The notes beneath the pieces are model-generated. The model saw only the letters and a program-made list of their open reading frames with translations, was not told the origin of the DNA and ran no database searches. 64,000 nucleotides of DNA from Pseudodesulfovibrio sp. JC047 (GTDB lineage Bacteria > Desulfobacterota > Desulfovibrionia > Desulfovibrionales > Desulfovibrionaceae), in NCBI RefSeq assembly GCF_010468615.1, contig NZ_WUEH01000007.1, forward strand, positions 62,001 to 126,000. Reading direction: 5' to 3'. A program made the translations under genes and the position numbers. Positions within the stretch are counted from its first letter, which is position 1. Every line of letters begins with the position of its first letter. Of the stretch, positions 53,838 to 61,533 are shown one piece after another.

Positions 53838-53872
53838 AAGAAGTTGACACGAAGTTTCAACTTCTTTTTTTT
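53838..53872 (+). terminator. Terminator-like hairpin upstream of the second feo operon
   Basis: AAGAAGTTG and CAACTTCTT form a 9-bp perfect stem followed by eight T on the plus strand, two bases before the -35 box of the feo promoter. No plus-strand gene lies directly upstream for it to end. Confidence 0.65.
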
Positions 53873-53873
53873 G

Positions 53874-53922
53874 TTGACCCGTTGTGCGCCAAAGCATATC
53901 ACTGATACCGAAATTCATTATC
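53874..53922 (+). promoter_or_regulatory. Promoter with Fur box for the second feo operon
   Basis: TTGACC (53874-53879) and TATCAC (53897-53902) are 17 bases apart. The 19-mer GATACCGAAATTCATTATC at 53904-53922 matches the Fur consensus GATAATGATAATCATTATC at 15 of 19 positions and overlaps the expected start of transcription. It lies 36 bases before the first feoA ATG. Confidence 0.75.
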
Positions 53923-53957
53923 AATTGCAACGCCGAATAATAAAAGAGGGAAAAGCA

Positions 53958-54182
53958 ATGTCGATGCATCGAACACTCCAATCAGTTGTTCCGGGGGAAA
54001 CCACGCTTGTGGTCGCTATTGACGCTGGAATGCGTGCCAGAACACGGCTTGAGTCTCTTGGCCTTATTCCCGGTGCCAGCGTGGAGGTTTTTAACAATGG
54101 CCGTGGCCCACTGATTGTTTCTGTGGGGGAAGGGCGCATCATTGTTGAACGGGGTATTGCCGACAAAGTCCTTGTGGCCTGA
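53958..54182 (+). CDS. feoA: FeoA, first of two in the second operon
   Basis: This 74-residue SH3-like protein reads MSMHRTLQSVVPGETTLVV, then RARTRLESLGLIPGASVEVFNNGRGPLIVSVGEGRIIVERGIADKV, the compact FeoA core. GAGGGAAAAGC precedes the ATG. It lies just behind the Fur box and 51 bases before a second feoA. It probably acts with FeoB at the membrane. Confidence 0.92.
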   Translation: MSMHRTLQSVVPGETTLVVAIDAGMRARTRLESLGLIPGASVEVFNNGRGPLIVSVGEGRIIVERGIADKVLVA

Positions 54183-54233
54183 TGCATTCTGGTACTGAAC
54201 AAAGAGTAGACATTTTACAGAGGAAGGAGAGGT

Positions 54234-54455
54234 ATGACTCTTGATGAACTCAAACCCGGAATCAGTTGTGTCATGAAAGATCTGACGGCTGAAGGGGCAT
54301 TGTGTCAACGGTTGATGGACTTGGGTTTTTTCCCTGGTGCCGAGATTGAGGTTGTCCGTAACGCACCCTTGGTTGATCCTGTCGAATTGCAGCTCGACGG
54401 ATACCATGTTTCCATTCGGCACAACGAAGCCAGGGTGATCGAGGTGGAAGCGTAA
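54234..54455 (+). CDS. feoA: FeoA, second of two in the second operon
   Basis: This 73-residue FeoA begins MTLDELKPGISCVMKDLTAE and continues LMDLGFFPGAEIEVVRNAPLVDPVELQLDGYHVSIRHNEA. It is closer to the first-operon FeoA than to its neighbour. GGAAGGAGAGG lies before the ATG. The TAA stop overlaps the feoB ATG by one base, so translation is coupled. Confidence 0.93.
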   Translation: MTLDELKPGISCVMKDLTAEGALCQRLMDLGFFPGAEIEVVRNAPLVDPVELQLDGYHVSIRHNEARVIEVEA

Positions 54456-56962
54456 TGGGATCGAAGAATTTGCTCGTGGCGTTGGCTGGACAGCCAAATT
54501 GTGGAAAATCCACGGTTTTCAATATGTTGACAGGTGCCCGGCAACATGTGGCCAACTATCCTGGCGTGACGGTTGAAAAGAAAATGGGAACGTTTTCCAT
54601 TGATGGGAAACGGGTGGAGTTGGTTGACCTTCCCGGCACCTACAGTCTGACATCCTATTCCATGGAAGAGCGGGTTGCCCGTGATTTTTTGTTGGGGGAT
54701 ACTCCTGATGTCGTGGTTGATGTCGCCGATGCGTCCAATCTCAAACGGAATTTGTATCTGACACTCCAGTTGATGGAGATGGACGTTCCGACCATTCTCA
54801 ATCTGAATATGATGGATGTGGCGGAACGACGCGGTCAGGGGATTGATGTCAGGCAGCTTGAAGTTGTCCTTGATACGCCTGTGATTCCGACGAAAGCGAA
54901 ACGTGGTGAAGGCGGAGAAGCGCTGAAGGCAGCGATCAAGGATCTGTCCGAACATGGACGGAAATCCTCTTTCAAGATCGAATATGGTGCGCTTGAACCA
55001 TATATTGCCGAGCTTGAAGAGGTTTTGGTCAAAGAGCCGGTTTTGTGCGTTCAGTATCCTGTTCGGTGGGTTGCCATCAAGTTGTTGGAAAACGACGCTG
55101 GTGCCCTTGAATTGGTGGAGCGGACACATCCAGAAGCCGAGCAGGTCAAGACTTTGGTGGAGTCGTGCCGAGCGCGTTTTCATGAAGAAAAAGACCTCGT
55201 GGCAGAACGGCATATCGCGTTTACCCGTCATGCCGAGTGCGCCAAGATTGCCCGTGAAGTCGTGACATTGCCCACTGAGAAAAAGCGGAATTTGTCAGAC
55301 AAGGCTGATCGGTATGTGTGCAGCCGGTTTTTCGGGCCGATCATTTTGATTGGCATTTTGTTGATTCTCTATGAAATTTCGATTGTTTTTGGAAATTGGC
55401 TTGCGCTTCAGGCCTGGCCCATATGGGGCGGTTTGGAACGGTTGGCTGGTGACCTTTTGCCGCAGGCCGGATTCCTCAATGATCCGTTGTTGCGTTCATT
55501 GGGATTGTGGGTGGTCAAATCAACAACGGCTATCTTGAATTATCTGCCGATCTTTTTCTTGCTGTTTACCTTGATCGCCATCTTGGAAGACAGCGGATAC
55601 ATGCCGCGAATGGCGTTCATTCTGGATCGACTGTTCAGACGCTTCGGCCTGCACGGGCAATCCACGTTGCCCATGATCCTTGGTGGAGTGTATGTCGGTG
55701 GCTGCGCCATTCCTGGTGTCATGGCGACCAAGGCTATCCCTGACGAGCGTGCTCGACTGGCGACCATTCTGATCGTTCCGATGATGAATTGTCTTGCCAA
55801 AGTGCCGTTATATTTGATTTTGATCGGCGCGTATTTCGCCGATACCGGCGGGCTGGCCCTGTTCTTCATTGCGACCGTGACTTTGTTTATGGCTTTGCCG
55901 GTTGCTAAGTTGTTGTCTTTGACCGTTTTGAAAAAACAGCCTCAGGCGCCGTTTATCATGGAGATGCCGCCTTATCATATCCCGACGATATCCGGTGTGC
56001 TTCGCCGTGGCTTTGAACGGGTCTGGTTGTTTTTGAAAAAGATCGTGACCGTGGTCGTGGCTGTGGCTGTCGTGGTCTATGTGCTGATCAATTATCCCGG
56101 CCTGACTGAAAGCAGGGAGGCGCATTTTCAGCAGATGCAGGACGCTTCGATTTCCGCCTTCATGGCCGATGTGCAAAAGACCGGGTTGAAAGAAGCGGTC
56201 TCTGCCGATGACGTTCTGCCCATCATTTTGTTCGGAGAGTCGTTGAAACACGCGAAGATCGGTATCAAGGACAAGGAAAAGGCCGCGCAGGTCAATGCCG
56301 AATTCCAGGCAACCAATCCGACCTACTACTCTGTGGTGAAACGAGTCGGCAAAGATGGAAAGAAGCTGAATCGTTCGTTGAAGAAAGTGATCAAGGTCCG
56401 CAAGAAAGTCCGGCGTGAGGCCCGTGCCGAGCGATTTGAAACAAGTTTCCTCGGCGTCATGGGGCGCGCGCTTGAGCCAGTGACTCAATGGGCGGGATTC
56501 AATTGGCGTATCAATATTGCCTTGTTGTCCGCTTTTGCGGCCAAGGAAAACTCTGCGGCCACGCTCGGAGCCATTTATGGCATCGATGGGTCGGACCAGT
56601 CGGTCCAGCAGAGCATGAAGGAAGGCGAGAGTGGATTCACGCCGCTTCACGCCCTGGCCCTCATGTTGTTCATGGCCCTGTACCCGCCCTGCGTTCCCGC
56701 ATCCATCATGGTGCGTCATGAAGCCAATTCCACGAAATGGATGCTGTTTTCCATCGGGTATCAGACATTTCTCGGCCTGATTGTGGCCAGTCTGGTCTTT
56801 ACCGGAGGCCGTGTCCTTGGCCTGACGGGATTTCAAACCATGTGGGCGTTTTATGCCCTTTGTGTGGCGACCACGCTTGGCATGGCCATGATTCCCAATC
56901 CCGAAGATTCAATAAATGTGGCGACGTCCACAACCAATTCGTGCACGAAGAATTGCTCTTAA
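54455..56962 (+). CDS. feoB: Ferrous iron transporter FeoB (second copy, long form)
   Basis: This 835-residue protein has the G domain with GQPNCGKST, PGVTVEKK, DLPGTYSL and LNMMD, the GDI region and two Gate segments (LGGVYVGGCAIPGVMATKAI and LLSAFAAKENSAATLGAIYG). It is 124 residues longer than the first copy. The extra length lies mainly at about residues 555-660, a Lys-rich soluble insert between membrane helices. It imports Fe2+ or possibly Mn2+. It is followed 13 bases later by a small secreted protein, in an operon with metal-ABC genes. Confidence 0.95.
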   Translation: MGSKNLLVALAGQPNCGKSTVFNMLTGARQHVANYPGVTVEKKMGTFSIDGKRVELVDLPGTYSLTSYSMEERVARDFLLGDTPDVVVDVADASNLKRNLYLTLQLMEMDVPTILNLNMMDVAERRGQGIDVRQLEVVLDTPVIPTKAKRGEGGEALKAAIKDLSEHGRKSSFKIEYGALEPYIAELEEVLVKEPVLCVQYPVRWVAIKLLENDAGALELVERTHPEAEQVKTLVESCRARFHEEKDLVAERHIAFTRHAECAKIAREVVTLPTEKKRNLSDKADRYVCSRFFGPIILIGILLILYEISIVFGNWLALQAWPIWGGLERLAGDLLPQAGFLNDPLLRSLGLWVVKSTTAILNYLPIFFLLFTLIAILEDSGYMPRMAFILDRLFRRFGLHGQSTLPMILGGVYVGGCAIPGVMATKAIPDERARLATILIVPMMNCLAKVPLYLILIGAYFADTGGLALFFIATVTLFMALPVAKLLSLTVLKKQPQAPFIMEMPPYHIPTISGVLRRGFERVWLFLKKIVTVVVAVAVVVYVLINYPGLTESREAHFQQMQDASISAFMADVQKTGLKEAVSADDVLPIILFGESLKHAKIGIKDKEKAAQVNAEFQATNPTYYSVVKRVGKDGKKLNRSLKKVIKVRKKVRREARAERFETSFLGVMGRALEPVTQWAGFNWRINIALLSAFAAKENSAATLGAIYGIDGSDQSVQQSMKEGESGFTPLHALALMLFMALYPPCVPASIMVRHEANSTKWMLFSIGYQTFLGLIVASLVFTGGRVLGLTGFQTMWAFYALCVATTLGMAMIPNPEDSINVATSTTNSCTKNCS

Positions 56963-56975
56963 GGAGGAGTGAATA

Positions 56976-57293
56976 ATGAAAAAGTTGATGATTTGTTTGA
57001 CCCTGGCCGCTATGGTGGCGTTTTCCGGACAGGCCTTTGCCCACAGTCCGTTGATGAGCTGCTTTGACAATGGTGACAACACCGTAACCTGCGAAGGTGG
57101 TTTTTCCGACGGCTCATCCGCTTCTGGTGTGAAGATGCACATCAAGGATGGCGACGGCAAGACCATTTTGGAAACCAAAATGAATGAAGACAGCGAGTGC
57201 ACCTTCGACAAGCCTGCTGGAACGTACATGGTTCTTTTTGACGCTGGTGAAGGACACCGTGTTGAAGTGAACGGGGCCGACATCGTCGAATAG
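56976..57293 (+). CDS. Small secreted protein following feoB
   Basis: This 105-residue protein has a signal peptide (MKKLMICLTLAAMVAFSGQA, cleaved near FAHS). The mature part has one Cys pair candidate (CFDNGDNTVTCEGG) and a later Cys, and looks like a small beta sandwich similar in flavour to DUF4198/transthyretin-like domains (GVKMHIKDGDGKTILETKM, then CTFDKPAGTYMVLFDAGEGH). The N-terminal mature His followed by acidic residues could bind metal. I do not recognise a named family. AAGGAGGAG precedes the ATG, and a terminator follows. Confidence 0.75.
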   Translation: MKKLMICLTLAAMVAFSGQAFAHSPLMSCFDNGDNTVTCEGGFSDGSSASGVKMHIKDGDGKTILETKMNEDSECTFDKPAGTYMVLFDAGEGHRVEVNGADIVE

Positions 57294-57300
57294 TGGATTG

Positions 57301-57338
57301 AAAACGCAAGAGGAGTGTGTGTCCTTTTGCGTTTTTTT
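57301..57338 (+). terminator. Terminator inside the metal locus
   Basis: AAAACGCAAGAGGA pairs with TCCTTTTGCGTTTT (one G-U) and the stem runs into seven T. It separates the feo part from the DUF4198/ABC part of the locus. Confidence 0.8.
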
Positions 57339-57346
57339 ACAGTGGT

Positions 57347-57365
57347 AATAATGAGAATGGTATTC
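57347..57365 (+). promoter_or_regulatory. Second Fur-like box, before the DUF4198/ABC genes
   Basis: AATAATGAGAATGGTATTC matches the Fur consensus at 13 of 19 positions and follows the internal terminator. It suggests a second iron-controlled promoter for the downstream part. Confidence 0.45.
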
Positions 57366-57389
57366 AATTTCAAATTTGAGGAGTTTTTG

Positions 57390-58214
57390 ATGAAAAAACG
57401 TTTTATTCCCCTGCTGACCGCCTTGTGCGTGCTGGCTGTTGTCAGTTCTGCCTTTGCCCATTTCATGGTTGTGTACACCCCTGAAATCGCTTTGGATGAA
57501 GCACAGGATCTGGATATGCGGATCATGTTCACCCATCCTGCCGAGGCTGGTCACATGATGGATATGGGTGGAATCGAAGAGTTTTACGTTGTGAAACAGC
57601 GCGGAGACATGGCCGCCAAAAAAGTGGACCTGAAAAAATATCTCAAAGAGATCGTTTGGAAAAATCCCCATTCCAAGGCCCAGGCTTTTTCTGCCATGAT
57701 TCCCAAAAAGGAAATTCGCTCCATGGGTGACTACGTCTTCGTCATGAAGCCCGGTTACTACTTCGAGAAGGAAGAAGGCTTGTACATGCAGCAGATCACC
57801 AAGCTGATCCTCAATGTGGGCGGCATCCCGGGCAACTGGGCCGAACCTGTTGGCCTGCCGTGCGAAATCGTTCCCCTGATCAAACCCTACGGTTTGTGGA
57901 CCGGCAACGTCTTCAAGGCGCAGGTTCTGTCCGCTGGCAAGCCGGTGGCTGGTGCCGAGGTTGAGGTTGAATACATGAGCCACATGCCGAATCTGAAAGA
58001 TAACACCATGCCCGAGAAGTGCTCGGTGGATTATCCGCATGACGCGTTTGTGACCCAGACGATCTTCACCGATGACAATGGATATATCACCTTTGGTATT
58101 CCCAAGGCCGGTTGGTGGGGCTTTGCCGCTCTCGGTGTTGGTCCCGAGACCGAATACCAGGGCAAGGAACTTGGTCAGGACGCCGTGATTTGGGTCAAGG
58201 CCGAAGATATCTAG
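57390..58214 (+). CDS. DUF4198 periplasmic protein (first copy)
   Basis: This 274-residue protein has a signal peptide (MKKRFIPLLTALCVLAVVSS, cleaved near AFAHF). The DUF4198 domain begins HFMVVYTPEIAL with a near-N-terminal His in the mature protein, and has IMFTHPAEAGHMMDM rich in His and Met, then a carboxypeptidase-regulatory-like C-terminal domain (VLSAGKPVAGAEVEVEY, ITFGIPKAGWWGFAALG). DUF4198 proteins accompany nickel, cobalt and other metal transporters and are likely periplasmic metal binders. The start is ATG 57390 after GAGGAG. It leads the ABC part of the locus. Confidence 0.85.
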   Translation: MKKRFIPLLTALCVLAVVSSAFAHFMVVYTPEIALDEAQDLDMRIMFTHPAEAGHMMDMGGIEEFYVVKQRGDMAAKKVDLKKYLKEIVWKNPHSKAQAFSAMIPKKEIRSMGDYVFVMKPGYYFEKEEGLYMQQITKLILNVGGIPGNWAEPVGLPCEIVPLIKPYGLWTGNVFKAQVLSAGKPVAGAEVEVEYMSHMPNLKDNTMPEKCSVDYPHDAFVTQTIFTDDNGYITFGIPKAGWWGFAALGVGPETEYQGKELGQDAVIWVKAEDI

Positions 58215-58261
58215 CAAGGTCTTTGCAATCCCTGCATAAGGGAATGCGACTCTCCAAGACA

Positions 58262-58294
58262 GTGCGGCGGGTTCTAACCGTTTACCCGCCGCAC
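58262..58294. other. Long hairpin without U-run between DUF4198 and DUF6162-like genes
   Basis: GTGCGGCGGGT and ACCCGCCGCAC form a perfect 11-bp GC-rich stem with an 11-base loop. No T-run follows on either strand. It may be a processing or attenuation element in the long transcript. Confidence 0.55.
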
Positions 58295-58319
58295 CCCAAC
58301 AAGCAAAGGCAGTCGATAG

Positions 58320-58985
58320 ATGACCCTTCGTGATCGAAATATGGCTCCGGGATGTGAATGCGTTGTGCGCCCGGCAGGGGCGGGGGTGGAAACTCGGCTG
58401 GTCCTGTTGGTCGCTTTTTTAACGGTGATGGTGTGTGGCGGCAGTATTTTTCTCCGTACTTCCTCTGCTCGTGTGGCCGAGGTTTCAGGGTGGCAGGTTG
58501 ACGCCTTCAATGACTTGCGGGCCGAAGAGTTGGCTCTTTTCAACGGACTCTACACGGCGGCACCGGAGATCATGGCTTTTCATGATGATTCAAATGGACA
58601 GTGGCCGTCCGTGACCGATTTGGAAACCGATTTGATACCGCCTTTTATTCGGGATTCTGCCTGGCGGAAAAATGGAGCCATGGAATGGAGTAACAGTATC
58701 CTTTCCACGAAAGACAAGCATATCGCATTGTATGTCGGGCATCCGCAGGATTCGGATATTTCAGGCTCGTTTCTTTTGGTCATTCTGCATGACCATGTGA
58801 AGAAGGAAGGGAACGCCGGGGCTGCGACGCATGCTCCGTTTGAAGTCTGGTTACACCCTTCCCCAGTGGCCGAGACGCCGACCATGGTGACCGATCAGGC
58901 CCTGATCAACAAAGGTTGGCGGGAAGTCGTGGCTCGAAAGGGGGAAGATGAAATGAAACGAATGAAGGGCGAGGATTATCTCTGA
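58320..58985 (+). CDS. Single-pass membrane protein of the metal-ABC locus (DUF6162-like)
   Basis: This 221-residue protein has one membrane helix (about 27-46, LVLLVAFLTVMVCGGSIFL) and a periplasmic domain starting WQVDAFNDLRAEELALFNGL. The middle contains IRDSAWRKNGAMEWSNS, and a His-containing segment FLLVILHDHVKKEG follows. It resembles the DUF6162 proteins found next to metal ABC transporters; I am moderately sure. Its stop overlaps the ATG of the binding-protein gene by one base, so the two are coupled. Confidence 0.65.
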   Translation: MTLRDRNMAPGCECVVRPAGAGVETRLVLLVAFLTVMVCGGSIFLRTSSARVAEVSGWQVDAFNDLRAEELALFNGLYTAAPEIMAFHDDSNGQWPSVTDLETDLIPPFIRDSAWRKNGAMEWSNSILSTKDKHIALYVGHPQDSDISGSFLLVILHDHVKKEGNAGAATHAPFEVWLHPSPVAETPTMVTDQALINKGWREVVARKGEDEMKRMKGEDYL

Positions 58986-59932
58986 TGATGCGGAAGATAG
59001 GATTGGGATTTGTGCTTGTCTGTTGTTTGGCAAGCAGTGTTTTTGCAGCGGGAAAACCGCGTATCGGGATCACCTTGCACCCGTATTACAGTTTTGTCGC
59101 GGCGATTGTCGGTGATACCGCCGAGGTCGTGCCTTTGATCGGGGAAGGGTTCAATCCGCACAACTATCGGCCACAGCCCGAGGATATCAAGCGGTGCATG
59201 ACGCTTGACGCGTTGGTGGTCAATGGCATCGGGCATGACGAATTTGCATTCGAGTCAGTCAAGGCCGCCAATGTACAGGATTCATTACCCATCATTTTTG
59301 CCAACAAGGATGTCTCCCTGATTCCGGTTTCCGGCCATCTGGATGGGAAGAAGATCGTCAATCCGCACACGTTTGTTTCGGTCACGGCTTCGGTCAGACA
59401 GGTGTATACCATTGCAAAGGGATTGGGAGAGATTTTTCCGGAGCACGCTGCCTTGTATCGTGCAAATGCACGAAAATATGCAAAGAAATTGCGGAAACTC
59501 AAGGCGCGGTACATGAAGCGGATCGCGAATTTGCCCAGCATGGATTTTCGATGTGCAACCATTCACGGCGGGTACGATTATCTCTTTCAGGATTTTGGTC
59601 TGCAAGTGACCGCAGTCATTGAACCCGGGCACGGGTTGAAGCCCACGGCCAGTCAGCTTGCAAAGACCATCGATGAAATACAGCGGCTTGGTGTGGATGT
59701 CATTTTTACGGAAATGGCATTCCCTGACAAGTATGTGGAGACAATCCACGAGGAAACAGGAATTCGTATTCGGCATTTGTCGCATTTGACCAATGGGAAA
59801 TATACGGTGGATGGTTTTGAAAAAGGGTTGTCCGCCAATCTTGAAGCATTGACCAGCGCGCTCATTGATGCGCAATCCGTCAAACAGGGAGGGGCATGTG
59901 ACCAGAGTAACACATCTCGGCCGAGGTCCTGA
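58985..59932 (+). CDS. Metal ABC transporter binding protein (ZnuA/cluster A-I type)
   Basis: This 315-residue protein has a signal peptide (MMRKIGLGFVLVCCLASSVF, cleaved near AAGKP). Ligand-type histidines of cluster A-I SBPs are present: GITLHPYYSF, EGFNPHNYRPQPEDI and NPHTFVSV, then the backbone helix with many Lys and IFTEMAFPDKYVETIHEETG. It should bind Zn2+, Mn2+ or Fe2+ in the periplasm. The last 35 bases overlap the ATPase gene. In a Fur-controlled feo locus, Fe2+ or Mn2+ is more likely than zinc, but this is inference. Confidence 0.9.
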   Translation: MMRKIGLGFVLVCCLASSVFAAGKPRIGITLHPYYSFVAAIVGDTAEVVPLIGEGFNPHNYRPQPEDIKRCMTLDALVVNGIGHDEFAFESVKAANVQDSLPIIFANKDVSLIPVSGHLDGKKIVNPHTFVSVTASVRQVYTIAKGLGEIFPEHAALYRANARKYAKKLRKLKARYMKRIANLPSMDFRCATIHGGYDYLFQDFGLQVTAVIEPGHGLKPTASQLAKTIDEIQRLGVDVIFTEMAFPDKYVETIHEETGIRIRHLSHLTNGKYTVDGFEKGLSANLEALTSALIDAQSVKQGGACDQSNTSRPRS

Positions 59933-60626
59933 AATCCATTTTGACACGGTTGGTTTGAAGCTCGGCGGCAATACCATTCTGGATGATATCAGCTTCACCG
60001 TGAAACAGGGGACAATTCATTGCATCATCGGTCCAAATGGTGGCGGAAAGACGTCGCTTATCCGGTGCATGTTGGGACAGATGCCGCATACCGGCGATAT
60101 CCGTCTCTGCTGGGGAAATGAGTGCAGCATGGGATATGTGCCGCAAAAACTCGAATATGATGACACGCTGCCGATGACGGTGCGAGATTTCATGGCCATG
60201 ATCGGACAGCGCAGGCCTGCGTTTCTGGGATTGCGACGAGATCGTCGGTCTGCGGTCAATGCCGTGTTGGAGCGGGTGAACATGCTCGACAAGAAAGACC
60301 GTCCCTTTGGCTCTCTGTCCGGCGGCGAACGGCAACGCGTTCTTTTGGCTCAGGCCCTGTTGCCGGAGCCGAAGCTGTTGGTGCTCGATGAACCCGCAAC
60401 CGGGCTGGACAAGGCTGGATCAGCCATCATGCACGAGATTATCGGTGAATTGTCCGATGGCGGGACAACCATTGTCATTATCCATCATGATTTGGGTGTG
60501 GTGCGTGAATTGGCGCACGGTGTCACCTGTCTCAACCGTGAAATGGTGTTCTCTGGCGATCCGAAAACCGAATTGACGTCAGACCGGATTTTTTCGCTTT
60601 TTTCCTCTTCTCCCAAGGCTGCATAA
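59898..60626 (+). CDS. Metal ABC transporter ATPase (ZnuC type)
   Basis: This 242-residue ATPase has IIGPNGGGKTSLIRC (Walker A), GYVPQKLEYDDTLPMTV (Q loop), GSLSGGERQRVLLAQALL (signature) and LLVLDEPATGLDKAG (Walker B), with the IIHHDLG switch His. A GTG start at 59898 after GGGAGGGG is chosen; the upstream frame lies inside the binding-protein gene. It is followed 4 bases later by the permease gene. Confidence 0.92.
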   Translation: MTRVTHLGRGPEIHFDTVGLKLGGNTILDDISFTVKQGTIHCIIGPNGGGKTSLIRCMLGQMPHTGDIRLCWGNECSMGYVPQKLEYDDTLPMTVRDFMAMIGQRRPAFLGLRRDRRSAVNAVLERVNMLDKKDRPFGSLSGGERQRVLLAQALLPEPKLLVLDEPATGLDKAGSAIMHEIIGELSDGGTTIVIIHHDLGVVRELAHGVTCLNREMVFSGDPKTELTSDRIFSLFSSSPKAA

Positions 60627-60630
60627 TCAC

Positions 60631-61533
60631 ATGGAATTCTTCTACGACTTCATTCGCCAGCCGCTCATGGAATGGGCCAAGGCCGGGACGCTTCCCGAGT
60701 TTTTTCAATACGCCTTTGTCGTGAACGCGCTGTTATGCGCTGTCATTGCCGGGCCGCTTTTGGGCGGTATCGGGACTATGGTCGTTTCGAAACGTCTCGC
60801 CTTTTTTTCGCAAGCGGTGGGTCAGGCTGCCCTGACAGGTGTTGCGCTCGGCGTCATGCTTGGCGAGTCGGTGACCGCACCGTATGCGTCATTATTTGGT
60901 TTTTGCATTCTTTTTGCTTTGGCCATGAATTTTACCAGGAACCGCACGCGCATGAAACAAGACACGGTCATCGGGGTCTTCCTCTCCATCTCGTTGGCCG
61001 TGGGCGCGTGCGTGCTTCTGTATGTCACGGCACGTGTGAATATGCATGTGTTGGATAATATCCTGTTCGGGTCCATTCTCACGGTCAACGACACTGATAT
61101 GAACGTTTTGTTGAGTATTGCTTTTGTGTGTGTGGCTGTGGGGATTCCAACCTATAATCACATGTTGCTGGCCAGTTTCAATCCGAGTCTGGCCCAGGTG
61201 CGTGGGGTCAATGCAAAATTATATGACTATGTGTTTGTGTTGATGATTACCGTCATTACGGTGGCGTGCCTCAAAATCGTCGGTGCCGTCTTGGTCGAGG
61301 CGCTTCTGATTATTCCGGCTGCTTCGGCTCGAAATATCAGTCGTTCCATGAAAGGCTTCTTCTTTTATAGTGTAATTTTTGCGACCGCGAGTTGCCTGCT
61401 TGGAATCATCATCCCCATGCAGTTCGAGATTCCGGTTCCGTCCGGTGGAGCGATTATTCTGACCGCGTCCGTCTTTTTTGCCCTGACAGCCCTTGTTCAA
61501 GGGTTCTCAGGCGCGTTCAAGGAGGCGGCATGA
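60631..61533 (+). CDS. Metal ABC transporter permease (ZnuB type)
   Basis: This 300-residue permease of the ABC-3 family has about eight helices, with ALLCAVIAGPLLGGIGTMVVSKRLAFFSQ near the start (the family's conserved G..VV.R.AF...A.GQ..L.G), ALTGVALGVML, and VKIVGAVLVEALLIIPAASAR-like residues toward the end. It forms the channel for the ATPase encoded before it. The final codons overlap the next gene's ATG (ATGA). Confidence 0.92.
   Translation: MEFFYDFIRQPLMEWAKAGTLPEFFQYAFVVNALLCAVIAGPLLGGIGTMVVSKRLAFFSQAVGQAALTGVALGVMLGESVTAPYASLFGFCILFALAMNFTRNRTRMKQDTVIGVFLSISLAVGACVLLYVTARVNMHVLDNILFGSILTVNDTDMNVLLSIAFVCVAVGIPTYNHMLLASFNPSLAQVRGVNAKLYDYVFVLMITVITVACLKIVGAVLVEALLIIPAASARNISRSMKGFFFYSVIFATASCLLGIIIPMQFEIPVPSGGAIILTASVFFALTALVQGFSGAFKEAA

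Noticed and set aside
55808-56836. Minus-strand frame opposite feoB
   Set aside because: Antisense to a highly conserved transporter; rich in Arg, His and Gln, as expected of a shadow frame.
57114-58217. Minus-strand frame of about 367 codons opposite DUF4198
   Set aside because: Antisense to two genes with clear signal peptides and ribosome sites; no family features.
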